Shown here: positions 8,536 through 17,687 of the stretch, piece after piece | Layout of the letters: each line of letters opens with the position of its first letter | How positions within the stretch are numbered: the stretch's first letter is position 1 | From: Alicyclobacillus acidocaldarius subsp. acidocaldarius Tc-4-1 | GTDB lineage: Bacteria; Bacillota; Bacilli; Alicyclobacillales; Alicyclobacillaceae | Assembly: GCF_000219875.1 (NCBI RefSeq) | Contig: NC_017167.1 | Span: 1,637,572-1,701,571, forward strand | Direction: 5' to 3' | Length of the DNA stretch: 64,000 bases | Made by a program: the position numbers and the translations under genes | The notes under the pieces: model-generated | What the model saw: only the letters and a program-made list of their open reading frames with translations | The model's database searches: none | What the model was told of the DNA's origin: nothing

Positions 8536-9983
8536 CGCAGCCGCGGCTGCCGCGCCGCCTTGACCTCGTCCAGCCTTCCCACAATCGTTCGATGCGGAGC
8601 CGTGCGCACCACCTCTGGTTCATGCTCGGCTTCGCGAGCGATTTCGCGCATGATCTCGACAAAGCGATCCAGGGTCTCCTTGCTCTCCGACTCCGTCGGC
8701 TCGATCATCATGCCCTCCTCGACGATGAGCGGGAAGTAGATGGTCGGCGGATGCACGCCGAAGTCGATGAGGCGCTTCGCCATGTCGAGCGTGCGGACGC
8801 CGAGGGCCTTTTGCCTCTTGCCTGAAATGACAAACTCGTGCTTACACGGCCCTTCATAAGGCGCCTCGAAATGCGGTTTCAACTGCTGTAACAAATAGTT
8901 GGCGTTCAGCACGGCCGCCTCCGACACCTGCTTCAACCCTTCGGCGCCGAGTGTGCGAATGTAGGCGTAAGCGCGCACCAGCACGCCGAAATTGCCGAAG
9001 AATCCCTTCACCTTGCCGATGGACTTCGGCCGGTCCCAGTTCCACGCGTACTGATGGCCTCGCTTCTCCAGGACAGGCGCCGGAAGGTAGGGCTCCAGAA
9101 ACGCCTTCACGCCCACCGGCCCGGCTCCGGGCCCTCCGCCTCCGTGCGGCGTGGAGAAGGTCTTGTGAAGATTGAGATGAACCACGTCAAAGCCCATGTC
9201 TCCGGGCCGCGCATAGCCCAAGATGGCGTTCATGTTGGCGCCGTCGTAATACAGGAGCCCCCCCGCATCGTGCACGATGCGCGCGATCTCGACGATATCG
9301 CGTTCGAAAAGCCCAAGCGTATTCGGATTGGTCAACATGAGCGCGGCCGTACGCTCACTGACCGCCTGGCGCAGCGCCTCCAGATCCACACGGCCGTCGG
9401 GCCGAGACGGAATGGTGACGGCGCGCAGCCCCGCCATGCTCACGCTGGCTGGATTCGTGCCATGCGCGGAGTCCGGAACAATCACCTGATCGCGAGAGGT
9501 CTCGCCGCGATCGACGTGGTACTTGCGGATCATCATGAGTCCCGTCCACTCGCCTTGCGCCCCGGCAGCCGGTTGCAGGCTGACCGCATCCATGCCCGTG
9601 ATCACCGCGAGGTGTTCGCTCAATTCGTATAGCAGGGCGAGCGCACCTTGCACGAGCTCCTCCGGCATGAGCGGATGAAGCCGGGCAAAGCCCTCCAGCC
9701 GGCTCCAACGCTCGTTCCGCTTTGGATTGTATTTCATGGTGCACGACCCGAGCGGATAGAAGCCGCTATCCACACCGTGATTCTTCTGAGACAGCGCCGT
9801 GTAGTGCCGCACCACATCGACCTCGCTCACCTCGGGCAAGCGGGCCGGCTCCCGGCGCCTATACGGCTCAATCTCAGCCAAATCTGCCTCTGGCACGTCG
9901 AGTTCCGGCAGCTCAAATGCTCGTCTCCCCGGGCGGCTTAGCTCAAAGATCAGCGGCTCGAGGCCTTCCCGCTGAATCGTCAT
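8520..9983 (-). CDS. gcvPB: Glycine dehydrogenase (decarboxylating) subunit 2
   Basis: PLP-binding half of the split glycine-cleavage P-protein. It decarboxylates glycine and passes the aminomethyl group to the lipoyl H-protein. The 487 residues contain the PLP-lysine motif [16 protein letters not shown], and [13 protein letters not shown] and [11 protein letters not shown] around the cofactor pocket. The start overlaps the gcvPA stop as ATGA, so equal synthesis of the two subunits is expected. Confidence 0.96.
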   Translation of the reverse strand: MTIQREGLEPLIFELSRPGRRAFELPELDVPEADLAEIEPYRRREPARLPEVSEVDVVRHYTALSQKNHGVDSGFYPLGSCTMKYNPKRNERWSRLEGFARLHPLMPEELVQGALALLYELSEHLAVITGMDAVSLQPAAGAQGEWTGLMMIRKYHVDRGETSRDQVIVPDSAHGTNPASVSMAGLRAVTIPSRPDGRVDLEALRQAVSERTAALMLTNPNTLGLFERDIVEIARIVHDAGGLLYYDGANMNAILGYARPGDMGFDVVHLNLHKTFSTPHGGGGPGAGPVGVKAFLEPYLPAPVLEKRGHQYAWNWDRPKSIGKVKGFFGNFGVLVRAYAYIRTLGAEGLKQVSEAAVLNANYLLQQLKPHFEAPYEGPCKHEFVISGKRQKALGVRTLDMAKRLIDFGVHPPTIYFPLIVEEGMMIEPTESESKETLDRFVEIMREIAREAEHEPEVVRTAPHRTIVGRLDEVKAARQPRLRHPLD

Positions 9984-11335
9984 TGCGCGAGCACCTCCTT
10001 GATGGCGGCGACAGCCCCGTCCATGTCTTCGCGGGTTCGCACTTCGGTGACCGCGATCAACACGCCTCCTTCGAGCGAACCATCGTCCCTCGCGAGGTCA
10101 TAGCCGAACAGATAGCCGCGATCGAGCATCGCGCGCTGCACCTCGGAGACGGGACGAGATACGCGAATCGCAAACTCGTTGAAGAAGGGCGCGTCAAACA
10201 GCGGCTCCACCCCGGGGACCTCGAGCAACCGGGCGCGGAAATAGTGCGCCTTGTGGTAATTCTGGCGAGCGAGTTCCTGCAGTCCTTCCTTCCCCATGTA
10301 GGCCAGGAAGACCGTGGCCGCGATGGCGCAGAGGGACTGGTTTGTGCAGATGTTTGAGGTTGCCTTTTCCCGGCGAATGTGCTGCTCACGCGCCTGGAGC
10401 GTGAGTACAAATCCGCGCCGCCCCTCGGCATCGGTCGTCTCGCCAACCAGGCGCCCCGGTATCCTTCGCATGAGGAACTCCTGGACGGCCATCACGCCGA
10501 GATACGGTCCTCCGTAGGACAGACTGATGCCAAGCGGCTGACCCTCCGCGACGACAATATCCGCCCCCATCGCGCCGGGCGCCTCGAGGAGTCCGAGCGC
10601 AATGGGGTACGTCTGTACCACGAGGAGCGCTCCCCGGGCGTGTGCGATCTCGGCAATCGCGCGCAGATCCTCGATGGCGCCGAAAAAGTTCGGATACTGC
10701 ACGCAGACACACGCTGTCTCCCCGTCAACCGACGCCTCGAGCGACTCCATGTCCATGCGGCCGTCGCGGTGCGGAACCTCTTGAAGCCGGATGGTCTGGC
10801 CGTTGGCATAGGTCTGAAGCACCCTGCGAGCTTCAGGATGTAGCGTCGCGGACACCACGACCCTTTCCCGCCGGGTGTGCTGACACGCGACGAGTGCCGC
10901 CTCGGCGAGGGCAGTCACGCCGTCGTACATGCTCGCATTGGCGACGTCCGTTCCCGTCAGTTCCGCGATCATCGTCTGGTATTCGAAGATGGTCTGGAGC
11001 AAGCCCTGACTCATCTCAGGTTGGTACGGCGTGTAGGACGTGTAGAATTCGGATCTGGAGATGATGGCATCCACAACGCTCGGTTGGTAGTGCTCGTAGG
11101 CACCTGCCCCGAGGAAAGACACGAGTTGGCCCAGGTGCCGATTTTGCGCCGCAAGCCGCTCCATGTGCTTACCGAGTTCAAGTTCGGGCATGGGCCTGGG
11201 CAGGTCGAGCGCGGAGGTCAGCCGAATGGAAGGCGGGATGTCACTGAACAACTCCTCGACGCGCTCAATGCCGAGCGTCCGCAACATCTCCTCTCGGTCC
11301 TCGTCCGTGTGCGGGAGATAACCGAAACGCGACAA
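9980..11335 (-). CDS. gcvPA: Glycine dehydrogenase (decarboxylating) subunit 1
   Basis: Partner subunit of the split P-protein (451 residues). Family landmarks include [20 protein letters not shown], the [18 protein letters not shown] segment and FLRRxIPGR-like [14 protein letters not shown]. The TTG start at 11335 is supported by AAGGAGGAG about 9 nt upstream, formed at the end of gcvT. Confidence 0.96.
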   Translation of the reverse strand: MSRFGYLPHTDEDREEMLRTLGIERVEELFSDIPPSIRLTSALDLPRPMPELELGKHMERLAAQNRHLGQLVSFLGAGAYEHYQPSVVDAIISRSEFYTSYTPYQPEMSQGLLQTIFEYQTMIAELTGTDVANASMYDGVTALAEAALVACQHTRRERVVVSATLHPEARRVLQTYANGQTIRLQEVPHRDGRMDMESLEASVDGETACVCVQYPNFFGAIEDLRAIAEIAHARGALLVVQTYPIALGLLEAPGAMGADIVVAEGQPLGISLSYGGPYLGVMAVQEFLMRRIPGRLVGETTDAEGRRGFVLTLQAREQHIRREKATSNICTNQSLCAIAATVFLAYMGKEGLQELARQNYHKAHYFRARLLEVPGVEPLFDAPFFNEFAIRVSRPVSEVQRAMLDRGYLFGYDLARDDGSLEGGVLIAVTEVRTREDMDGAVAAIKEVLAQ

Positions 11336-11341
11336 CGATGA

Positions 11342-12469
11342 TCACTCCTCCTTGGCGGATGACGAGCTCACCTTCGGGCGCCGATAAAACGGAGTCGGCA
11401 CCACGCGCGCAACATGCCTTTTTCCACGGATCTCGACCTCGAGCGTCTCGCCGACGACCGCAGCGGACGCGTTCACCAGCGCGAGCCCGATGGGGCGTTC
11501 GAGCGTGGGCGACAACGTCCCGGATGTAATCTCGCCAACCCTCTGCTCCCCTCGGAATACCGCATAACCTGTGCGAGGAATGGCGCGATCCGCCATCTCC
11601 ACCCCCACGAGCCGCCGTCTCGGCCCCGCTTCCGCCTGCGACAGGAGCGCTTCGCGGCCGATGAAGTCGCCCTTGTCGAATTTGACAAACGGCGCAAGCG
11701 AAGCTTCAAGAGGCGTGACGTCCCGCCGAAGCTCCTGGCCATACAGCGGCAGACACGCTTCCAGTCGAAGGGTGTCACGCGCTCCGAGACCACATGGTGT
11801 GACGCCCAGCGAGTAAAGCGCCTCAAACAACTTGCGAGCCGTCTCACCATCGGTATACAACTCAAAGCCATCTTCGCCCGTATAACCTGTGCGTGAGACC
11901 ATGATCTCTCCTTCTTGAAAACGAGCGCTCGTAAACGAAAAGGGACGCAAAGAACCGACCGAGAGCCCCAACGATTCGAGGCGACTCGCTGCATGCGGTC
12001 CCTGAACGGCAAGAAGCGCCACCTCATCCGACCGATCCGTCACCGTCACGTCGGCCCCGTCGACGTGGCTCCTGATCCACGCTACATCCGTGTCCCGATT
12101 GGCGGCATTCACGACGAGCCAGAAGCGGTTATCGTCAAGGCGATACACCAACAGATCATCGAGGGTACCGCCGCGTTGGTCGGTCATGAGCGTGTACAGC
12201 GCCCGACCCGGCCGCAGTCGAGCTAGATCATTCGTCAGAAGGTGCTGTAAGAATAAAAAACTATCGGACCCAGACACCTCGATTTCGCCCATGTGGGACA
12301 CGTCAAACATGCCGACGTCCATGCGAACCGCGCGGTGCTCGTCCCGGATGCTTGTGTATTGCACAGGCATCTCCCACCCGTGAAACTCCACCATGCGAGC
12401 CCCGAAGCGCAGGTGGAGATCATAAAGCGGCGTTCGCTTTTCCAATATCGCCACCGTCCTTGGGCGCAA
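11342..12469 (-). CDS. gcvT: Glycine cleavage system aminomethyltransferase (T-protein)
   Basis: Transfers the methylene group from the lipoyl-bound aminomethyl to tetrahydrofolate. About 375 residues from the TTG start. Typical motifs are HGWEMPVQYTSI, FDVSHMGEIEV, GYTGEDGFELY (folate pocket) and GLGARDTLRLEACLPLYG. It is the first gene of gcvT-gcvPA-gcvPB. The H-protein gene is not in the window. The start is not fully certain; GTG at 12454 is an in-frame alternative with a poorly spaced AAGGA. Confidence 0.95.
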   Translation of the reverse strand: MRPRTVAILEKRTPLYDLHLRFGARMVEFHGWEMPVQYTSIRDEHRAVRMDVGMFDVSHMGEIEVSGSDSFLFLQHLLTNDLARLRPGRALYTLMTDQRGGTLDDLLVYRLDDNRFWLVVNAANRDTDVAWIRSHVDGADVTVTDRSDEVALLAVQGPHAASRLESLGLSVGSLRPFSFTSARFQEGEIMVSRTGYTGEDGFELYTDGETARKLFEALYSLGVTPCGLGARDTLRLEACLPLYGQELRRDVTPLEASLAPFVKFDKGDFIGREALLSQAEAGPRRRLVGVEMADRAIPRTGYAVFRGEQRVGEITSGTLSPTLERPIGLALVNASAAVVGETLEVEIRGKRHVARVVPTPFYRRPKVSSSSAKEE

Positions 12470-12536
12470 GAATCGATATCACCTGTCACATACTACATGA
12501 CTGCAGCGAGCAGAACAAGACGAGGAGGGGGTCTGC

Positions 12537-14255
12537 GTGCGAGAACTCGAGAACAAGTCCTTGAACGCCGGAGATCGCCCGTGGTCGTTTTCCATCAGTG
12601 GGTTGGATGTGGAAGCGGAACTCGAGGCGCTCCTCCACCTAGGGCGAGGAAGCCAAGACGCTGATTGGGAACTCTTCCGCCTCGGCGCGCTGGCGCGTCA
12701 GGCTTGGCTTGCACCCGCCTTGGACCAACTCCTCGCGCTCGAACACGTGCAGTTCACACCGCTTGCGCATCAAGTGGAAACTGCTCTCCGGGTCGTGCGC
12801 GATCTGCGCGGAAGGGCCATCCTTGCGGATGAGGTGGGACTCGGCAAAACGATTGAAGCAGGGCTCATTCTCAAGGAATATCTGGTGCGAGGGCTTGTCC
12901 GAAGGGCCCTCGTCCTCGTGCCAGCGTCTCTCGTCTCGCAGTGGACCAAGGAGTTGAACCAGAAATTTCGCATCGACGCGATTCCCCAGCGCGACGAATG
13001 GACGTGGGAGGCGGAGGGCGTCGTTGTCGCCTCCATCGACACGGCCAAACGGCCGCCCCACGCCGATCGGGTTCGAGCCCAATGGTGGGACATGATCATC
13101 GTCGACGAAGCGCACAAGCTGAAAAACCCGAGCACGAAGAACTGGCAACTGCTGAATCAGCTCCAACACAAATACATGCTCCTGCTGACGGCCACGCCCA
13201 TCCAGAATCAGCTCAAGGAGTTGCACACGTTGGTCACCCTGCTCAAACCTGGAGAGCTCGGCAATCCCGCGGAATTCGCCGAGCGGTTCGTCGCGAGTCC
13301 CCGAACGCCCAAAGACCCTGCGGCCTTGCGTCAGACCATCAGCCGGGTCATGATCCGAAACCGCCGAGAGGACGGACTGCTCGATCTGCCCAAGCGTCAC
13401 GTGCGCGTGGTTGCTGTCGAATTGACGCCAGAGGAACGCGCGTTTTACGAAGCCGTTCAGGCGTTTCTAAGGAGCGAATATGAGCGTTCGCAAACAGCCC
13501 GCACGTCCATTCTCCCACTCATCACGCTGCAGCGCGAGATCTGCAGTTCCTCGTACGCGGCGCTTCTGTCGCTGGAGAAGATGTTGAAGAAGACGCGCGA
13601 TCCCGATCGCGCTCGCCGCCTGCAGGCGCTGATCGACCAAGGAACCTCTATCCCGTCGTACGCCAAGGTGGAAGCAGTACTCAAGATACTAGAAGATGGA
13701 CCAGAAAAGATGATCATCTTTACGGAATACCGAGCGTCCCAAGATTTCCTCATGTACACACTGAAGAAACACGGGGTCAGCGCGGTACCGTTTCGCGGCG
13801 GCTTCCGCCGAGGTAAGAAAGACTGGATGCGGGAACTGTTCTCGAAGAAGATCCGCGTGCTAGTCGCCACCGAATCCGGCGGAGAAGGAATTAACCTTCA
13901 ATTTTGTAGCCACATGATTAATTATGACCTCCCCTGGAATCCAATGCGGCTTGAACAGCGCATAGGACGCATCCATCGTCTCGGCCAAACGCACGCGTGC
14001 CACATCGCGAACCTCGTGACGAAGGACACCATCGAAGAACACATCATGGAAATCCTTCAGGAAAAGGTGCGCATGTTTGAGGCCGTGATCGGACGGCTGG
14101 ATGACATTGTAAGCGATATCCGACTGGATCTTTGGGAGAAGCGCATCTTCGAGGCGGCCATGACAAGCCGCGACGACGAGGAATTCGTCACCCAACTCAA
14201 GTCCATCCAGGTGGAAGATCTCATGATCCCCAAAGGAGGTGCGCGTCGCCGTTGA
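12537..14255 (+). CDS. yqhH: SNF2/Rad54-family helicase (YqhH-like)
   Basis: An ATP-dependent DNA or RNA translocase of helicase superfamily 2. The 572 residues carry Walker A ADEVGLGKT near residue 100, DEAH (VDEAHKLKNP) near 190, TATPIQN, and motif VI QRIGRIHRLGQ in the second RecA domain. The GTG start has GAGGAGGGG 6 nt upstream. It diverges from gcvT across a 67-bp gap and is followed by a yqhG homologue, the same arrangement as in Bacillus. Its biological role is not established. Confidence 0.92.
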   Translation: MRELENKSLNAGDRPWSFSISGLDVEAELEALLHLGRGSQDADWELFRLGALARQAWLAPALDQLLALEHVQFTPLAHQVETALRVVRDLRGRAILADEVGLGKTIEAGLILKEYLVRGLVRRALVLVPASLVSQWTKELNQKFRIDAIPQRDEWTWEAEGVVVASIDTAKRPPHADRVRAQWWDMIIVDEAHKLKNPSTKNWQLLNQLQHKYMLLLTATPIQNQLKELHTLVTLLKPGELGNPAEFAERFVASPRTPKDPAALRQTISRVMIRNRREDGLLDLPKRHVRVVAVELTPEERAFYEAVQAFLRSEYERSQTARTSILPLITLQREICSSSYAALLSLEKMLKKTRDPDRARRLQALIDQGTSIPSYAKVEAVLKILEDGPEKMIIFTEYRASQDFLMYTLKKHGVSAVPFRGGFRRGKKDWMRELFSKKIRVLVATESGGEGINLQFCSHMINYDLPWNPMRLEQRIGRIHRLGQTHACHIANLVTKDTIEEHIMEILQEKVRMFEAVIGRLDDIVSDIRLDLWEKRIFEAAMTSRDDEEFVTQLKSIQVEDLMIPKGGARRR

Positions 14256-15151
14256 ACGCCGAGACCCAAGCGCCGCTGCGAACCCCAGAACAAAGGCTGT
14301 CGTTCTGTGATCGGTACTTCACATCCGTCGGGGCTCGTACGCTCCTCGCTCGTCCCATGTACCGGGAGTACAAGCTTCCCGTCGACGTGGACAAAGAACT
14401 CATCGAGCGACCCTTCTATTGGATGTGGGTGGAAGCCACGCATCAGTCGATCGAGCCGACGGTGCTGCGGTTGGCATTCGATGCCGAGGCGCAGGCGCGA
14501 GAAGAGGCCCGTCTGAACGCAGAACAGCCCCCTTCGCCGTTCCCCTGGAGCGTGAAGCCGCGCGTCGATCGCATCGACTTCGGCAGTCCTCTGTTCGACA
14601 GAATTCTGCTCAGTGCCGCTCGACGCGGCCGGATCGCCTGCGTGGGAGAAGGAGACGCGGAAGGCGAACTCGTGCCCTGGATGATGGTCAACGGCGTCTT
14701 TGCCTACACGGCCGATCTCAACCGGGAAGAATGGTTCTCCTACGCCGTATGTTTGGACAACCTGCAAGTCGTCGACCGGTTTTACGAACGCATTCAACAC
14801 CGGGACCTATCCGGTGTCCCTGCGTCGGAGCTTCTCCGCCACAGTCGCCACACGGTCTACGACGCATGGCGCGTTCTTCAGCGCGCGCTCACCGATCACG
14901 TAGCCGCGCAGGACGACGCTTGGGCCAAGGAAGCGATGGCTCGTCTCCATGGCGACCTCGCCCAGCTGTCCGCCTACTACGAGAGCTTGTTGGATGAGCT
15001 CACGGAGGAAGAACGCGCCTCGGCCTTGGCAGAAAGGGATCGGAAGCAGGCTGCGCTGATCGAAAAAAGCGCGCCGCGGGTCGAATGTCGCATTCATCAG
15101 GTGGCCCTCGTCGGCCTGCGCGTCCAGCAAGCACGACCACCCCGCACTTGA
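14252..15151 (+). CDS. yqhG: YqhG family protein
   Basis: A 299-residue conserved protein of unknown function, always found behind the YqhH helicase in Bacillus-type genomes. It has CDRYFTSVGARTLL near the start, LNREEWFSYAVCLDNLQVV in the middle, and a C-terminal charged region with a likely coiled coil (ELTEEERASALAERDRKQAALIEK). The TTG start overlaps the helicase stop (TTGA), with AAAGGAGGT 11 nt upstream. Coupling implies a joint role with the helicase. It is convergent with the next gene, with a 4-bp gap. Confidence 0.85.
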   Translation: MNAETQAPLRTPEQRLSFCDRYFTSVGARTLLARPMYREYKLPVDVDKELIERPFYWMWVEATHQSIEPTVLRLAFDAEAQAREEARLNAEQPPSPFPWSVKPRVDRIDFGSPLFDRILLSAARRGRIACVGEGDAEGELVPWMMVNGVFAYTADLNREEWFSYAVCLDNLQVVDRFYERIQHRDLSGVPASELLRHSRHTVYDAWRVLQRALTDHVAAQDDAWAKEAMARLHGDLAQLSAYYESLLDELTEEERASALAERDRKQAALIEKSAPRVECRIHQVALVGLRVQQARPPRT

Positions 15152-15155
15152 CGAG

Positions 15156-16076
15156 TCAGACCAGGGTGCGGAGATTGCGCTGGCGCGCATCCGGTCCGTC
15201 CATTTTCACGAGAATGCACATGCTCATCACGCGCGATCGCAGCGGCGCCACTGTGTCAAGGAGATCATCCACTCCGCGCCGATACGCGTCGGGAGGACTA
15301 AAATTGCTGGTAAACCACGTCGACAGTTTGTGATGAAACCGGTAATTGATGATTCGAAACAGCTTCTCCATGCTAAACTCGTTCGCTCGCTCCTGCGCGA
15401 ATTCATCGATCCCGAGAACAGGCACCGTGGAAAGCGTTTCGAGAAACGGCTCCAGATCTTCCCCCGCCGCGATGACGTGCCGCATGTGATCGAACAGGGA
15501 ATCCGACCGAACGACCAGAGACGGAACGCCGCGCCGCTGGAGCTCGCGAAACACCGCGAACATGAGATGCGTCTTTCCCACGCCCGGGGGACCGAACAAG
15601 TACAGCCCAGCCCGCGGTGCCTCCTGTGGACTCCAGGTACGAGCGAATTCCTGGGCATATCTCAACACCTTCGGATATTTCCTCGCCTGCTCCTCGGGGA
15701 AGTTCTCAAAACGAAAGTCGTCGCCAAGCTCCGTTACGCCCGCCAACTGTGCATAGCGGCGCACGCGCTCTTTAACCACATACTCCTGAAACGGCGTACA
15801 CCGACGAACGCGAGTCGCGAGCCCGCGCGTACTGACTTCCAGGACTTGCTCAAAGCCACGCATGTCACCCGCCTTGCCACACCGCTCAAACCCTGTGCAT
15901 TGCTCGCAGATCCTCTTCTGCCGCAAATACTCGTAAAGCAGCGCACTGTGGCGCAAAATCGTCTCTTCGGCAAGCGAGGCCTGCTGAAGCTCCGGAATCT
16001 CCCGGAGAAAGTACGAAGCATCGTAGCGATCAGCCGACACGTGTGAATGCTGGAGGATGCCTCCGATATGTTGCAC
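15156..16076 (-). CDS. DnaI/DnaC-type helicase-loader ATPase
   Basis: An AAA+ ATPase resembling the replicative helicase loader DnaI. The 306 residues have an N-terminal domain with a small cysteine cluster (ICEQCTGFERC), as in DnaI zinc-binding regions. The C-terminal AAA+ domain has Walker A FGPPGVGKTHLMFAVF near residue 164, Walker B PVLGIDEFAQE and sensor-1 TWFTSNFSP. No dnaB or dnaD homologue is adjacent, so whether it is the housekeeping loader or an extra copy cannot be decided here. Confidence 0.85.
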   Translation of the reverse strand: MQHIGGILQHSHVSADRYDASYFLREIPELQQASLAEETILRHSALLYEYLRQKRICEQCTGFERCGKAGDMRGFEQVLEVSTRGLATRVRRCTPFQEYVVKERVRRYAQLAGVTELGDDFRFENFPEEQARKYPKVLRYAQEFARTWSPQEAPRAGLYLFGPPGVGKTHLMFAVFRELQRRGVPSLVVRSDSLFDHMRHVIAAGEDLEPFLETLSTVPVLGIDEFAQERANEFSMEKLFRIINYRFHHKLSTWFTSNFSPPDAYRRGVDDLLDTVAPLRSRVMSMCILVKMDGPDARQRNLRTLV

Positions 16077-16091
16077 GTGGCTTTCGCCCCT

Positions 16092-16610
16092 TCAGGTCGA
16101 TTTCAGGCCACTTGAAATTTCTTCAGCGATAGCTTCAGGGGATTTCCCATCGACGTCGACAATCTGCGAAGCGACTTCATCGTAAAACGCCGCGCGTTCT
16201 CTCATCAGGCGCGCGATCCGGTCTTCGAGCGGATGTCCTCGCAACAGGGGGCGGTGTTCGGCCTGCCCTCGCAAACGCTCTGCGAGAGTCGCCGGCCGCG
16301 CACGGAGATAGGCGACGTGGAAATGGCTGCGCAAAAGGCGACGGTTGGCTTGTACGGTGACGACGCCCCCTCCAGGGGCGACCACCAAGTGAGACTGGCG
16401 AGCGCAGCGCGCCAAACACTCGGATTCAAGCGAGCGGAACGCCCGCTCGCCATCCTGCTCAAAAATCTCCGCGATGGTTCTGCCGGCCATCTGCTGAATC
16501 TCAAGGTCGAGATCGACGAAGTCAACGCCAAGGCGGCGCGCAAGGACAGGACCCACGGTCGACTTCCCGCACCCCATGAATCCCACTAACGCGATACGCA
16601 AGGTTCTCAT
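16092..16610 (-). CDS. aroK: Shikimate kinase
   Basis: Phosphorylates shikimate at the 3-hydroxyl, the fifth step of the chorismate pathway. With the ATG at 16610 the product is 172 residues, the normal size. Motifs visible are Walker A GFMGCGKSTVG, the substrate-binding DLDLEIQQMAGRTIAEIFEQDGE (shown in part), APGGGVV, and the lid RGQAEHRPLL. It ends 15 bp before the loader gene. Confidence 0.94.
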   Translation of the reverse strand: MRTLRIALVGFMGCGKSTVGPVLARRLGVDFVDLDLEIQQMAGRTIAEIFEQDGERAFRSLESECLARCARQSHLVVAPGGGVVTVQANRRLLRSHFHVAYLRARPATLAERLRGQAEHRPLLRGHPLEDRIARLMRERAAFYDEVASQIVDVDGKSPEAIAEEISSGLKST

Positions 16611-16990
16611 CACTCCATCATGACCGAGGGCCGTTATCTTGCCACGACACCACGTCGCGCGCGCTCGTGTCGTACACAAAGGACATTGTATCAAAACGAG
16701 TGTTTTTATGCGTTCAGTTGAGAAATTTTAGTTCATGTAACCTTGATTAATCCAGTATCACAGTGCTTCACGTGTTGCTATGTCCGTTTACTCTATTCGA
16801 TGTCCGTTTGCAGTTTAGTTTGCAACTCGCTACAGGTACCGCACCTCACTCACCGCAGATTTCAATTCGAAACTTAGTTCAAACCTCCGGTTATGGATTG
16901 CCCAATCGTTTAGTCGAAATCATACCGTGGAACCAGAGTATCACCACTTGTTTGCGACAGATACGATTTGAACTTCCAAAGGTAATAAAA
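16611..16990. other. AT-rich intergenic stretch without a supported gene
   Basis: About 380 bp with lower GC than its surroundings. It holds the short direct repeat ATGTCCGTTT (near 16778 and 16801) and presumably promoters for aroK and for the small gene downstream. A plus-strand frame of about 80 codons is present but lacks a good SD and protein-like composition. Confidence 0.5.
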
Positions 16991-17194
16991 ATGAAAAGAA
17001 GGAAGTAGAGAACCAAAATTGCTAAGGCGGAGACCCCGGTTCGGATCACCCTCAAGAGCAAGCTTGGAGACAAGGTGCTTGAAGGCGTGCCATTCGTGAA
17101 GGATTCGAGGCTGTATCTGCGTTCAGCGGAAGGCTCCTCCGTCCAGGTTCCGCTTGAGCGGATGGCCAAGGTTGAGGAAGCTGTGCGATATTGA
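16991..17194 (+). pseudogene. Small gene interrupted by an in-frame amber codon
   Basis: From ATG at 16991 (AAAGG 8 nt upstream) the frame reads MKRRK, then TAG, then RTKIAKAETPVRITLKSKLG and about 40 further residues to a TGA at 17194. The part after the amber looks protein-like and ends just before a terminator hairpin. An ATT codon at 17018 could start the 58-residue downstream part alone. A nonsense mutation, readthrough or a paired indel are all possible. No homologue recognised. Confidence 0.45.
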
Positions 17195-17196
17195 AA

Positions 17197-17217
17197 GGCC
17201 CGCATTCACCGCGGGCC
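17197..17217 (-). terminator. Intrinsic terminator after abrB
   Basis: GGCCCGC/GCGGGCC stem with a 6-base loop between the abrB stop and the end of the small plus-strand gene. On the minus strand it is followed by TTTCAATAT. It can serve both convergent genes. Confidence 0.7.
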
Positions 17218-17469
17218 TCAGCTCACCTTACTCTTCGCCTTCAACTCCTCCAAGCACGCCTGGCAGACGGCTCGTTCGTGAAAGACCTTTTCAGCCTTCT
17301 CGCCACAGAAGATGCATTTGGGCGCATACTTGCTTAGCACAACGGTGTCGCCTTCCACGTAGATCTCGATCGAATCATCTTGTCCAATGGCCAAGTCCTT
17401 CCTCAGGCGCTTCGGGATCACGAGTCGCCCGAGATGATCGATTTTCCGAACGTACCCTGTCACAAGCAT
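17218..17469 (-). CDS. abrB: AbrB/SpoVT-family transition-state regulator
   Basis: A DNA-binding transition-state regulator of 83 residues. The N-terminal swapped-hairpin domain reads GYVRKIDHLGRLVIPKRLRK. The C-terminal part holds cysteines in CIFCGEKAEKVFHERAVCQAC, an arrangement also seen in AbrB-like proteins that may bind zinc. AbrB-type proteins repress stationary-phase and sporulation genes; the targets here are unknown. Confidence 0.92.
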   Translation of the reverse strand: MLVTGYVRKIDHLGRLVIPKRLRKDLAIGQDDSIEIYVEGDTVVLSKYAPKCIFCGEKAEKVFHERAVCQACLEELKAKSKVS

Positions 17470-17484
17470 CCGACATCCTCCCCC

Positions 17485-17676
17485 TTAATATCTCCGCCTC
17501 ATGATCATCCATCCTACACCTAACACGACAACTATGAGAAGCAATAGCGCAAACGGCAAATGTCTCGCCAATTGCCAGCCGATGCCCCAACCGAACCCGT
17601 GCACGATGGAGCGCCCGAACTCGTGGAGCAATGGGTGATACGCATAGTGCGAATATGAGTGATAGTGGTGAAACAT
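17485..17676 (-). CDS. Small His/Tyr-rich single-pass membrane protein
   Basis: 63 residues with an N-terminus rich in His and Tyr (MFHHYHSYSHYAYHPLLHEF), a C-terminal hydrophobic helix (FALLLLIVVVLGVGWMIM) and an RRRY tail. It is 15 bp upstream of abrB on the same strand. Function unknown; the His-rich face could bind metal, which is a guess. It may be the last chromosomal gene before the accessory element. Confidence 0.55.
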   Translation of the reverse strand: MFHHYHSYSHYAYHPLLHEFGRSIVHGFGWGIGWQLARHLPFALLLLIVVVLGVGWMIMRRRY

Positions 17677-17687
17677 GGCCGATCACC

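Noticed and set aside
12470-12536. Possible glycine riboswitch upstream of gcvT
   Set aside because: The gap is far too short and has no conserved riboswitch core.
16763-17008. Plus-strand frame of about 81 codons in the AT-rich gap
   Set aside because: No good SD, mixed composition and no recognisable features; it ends in the same MKRRK-TAG as the better supported small gene.
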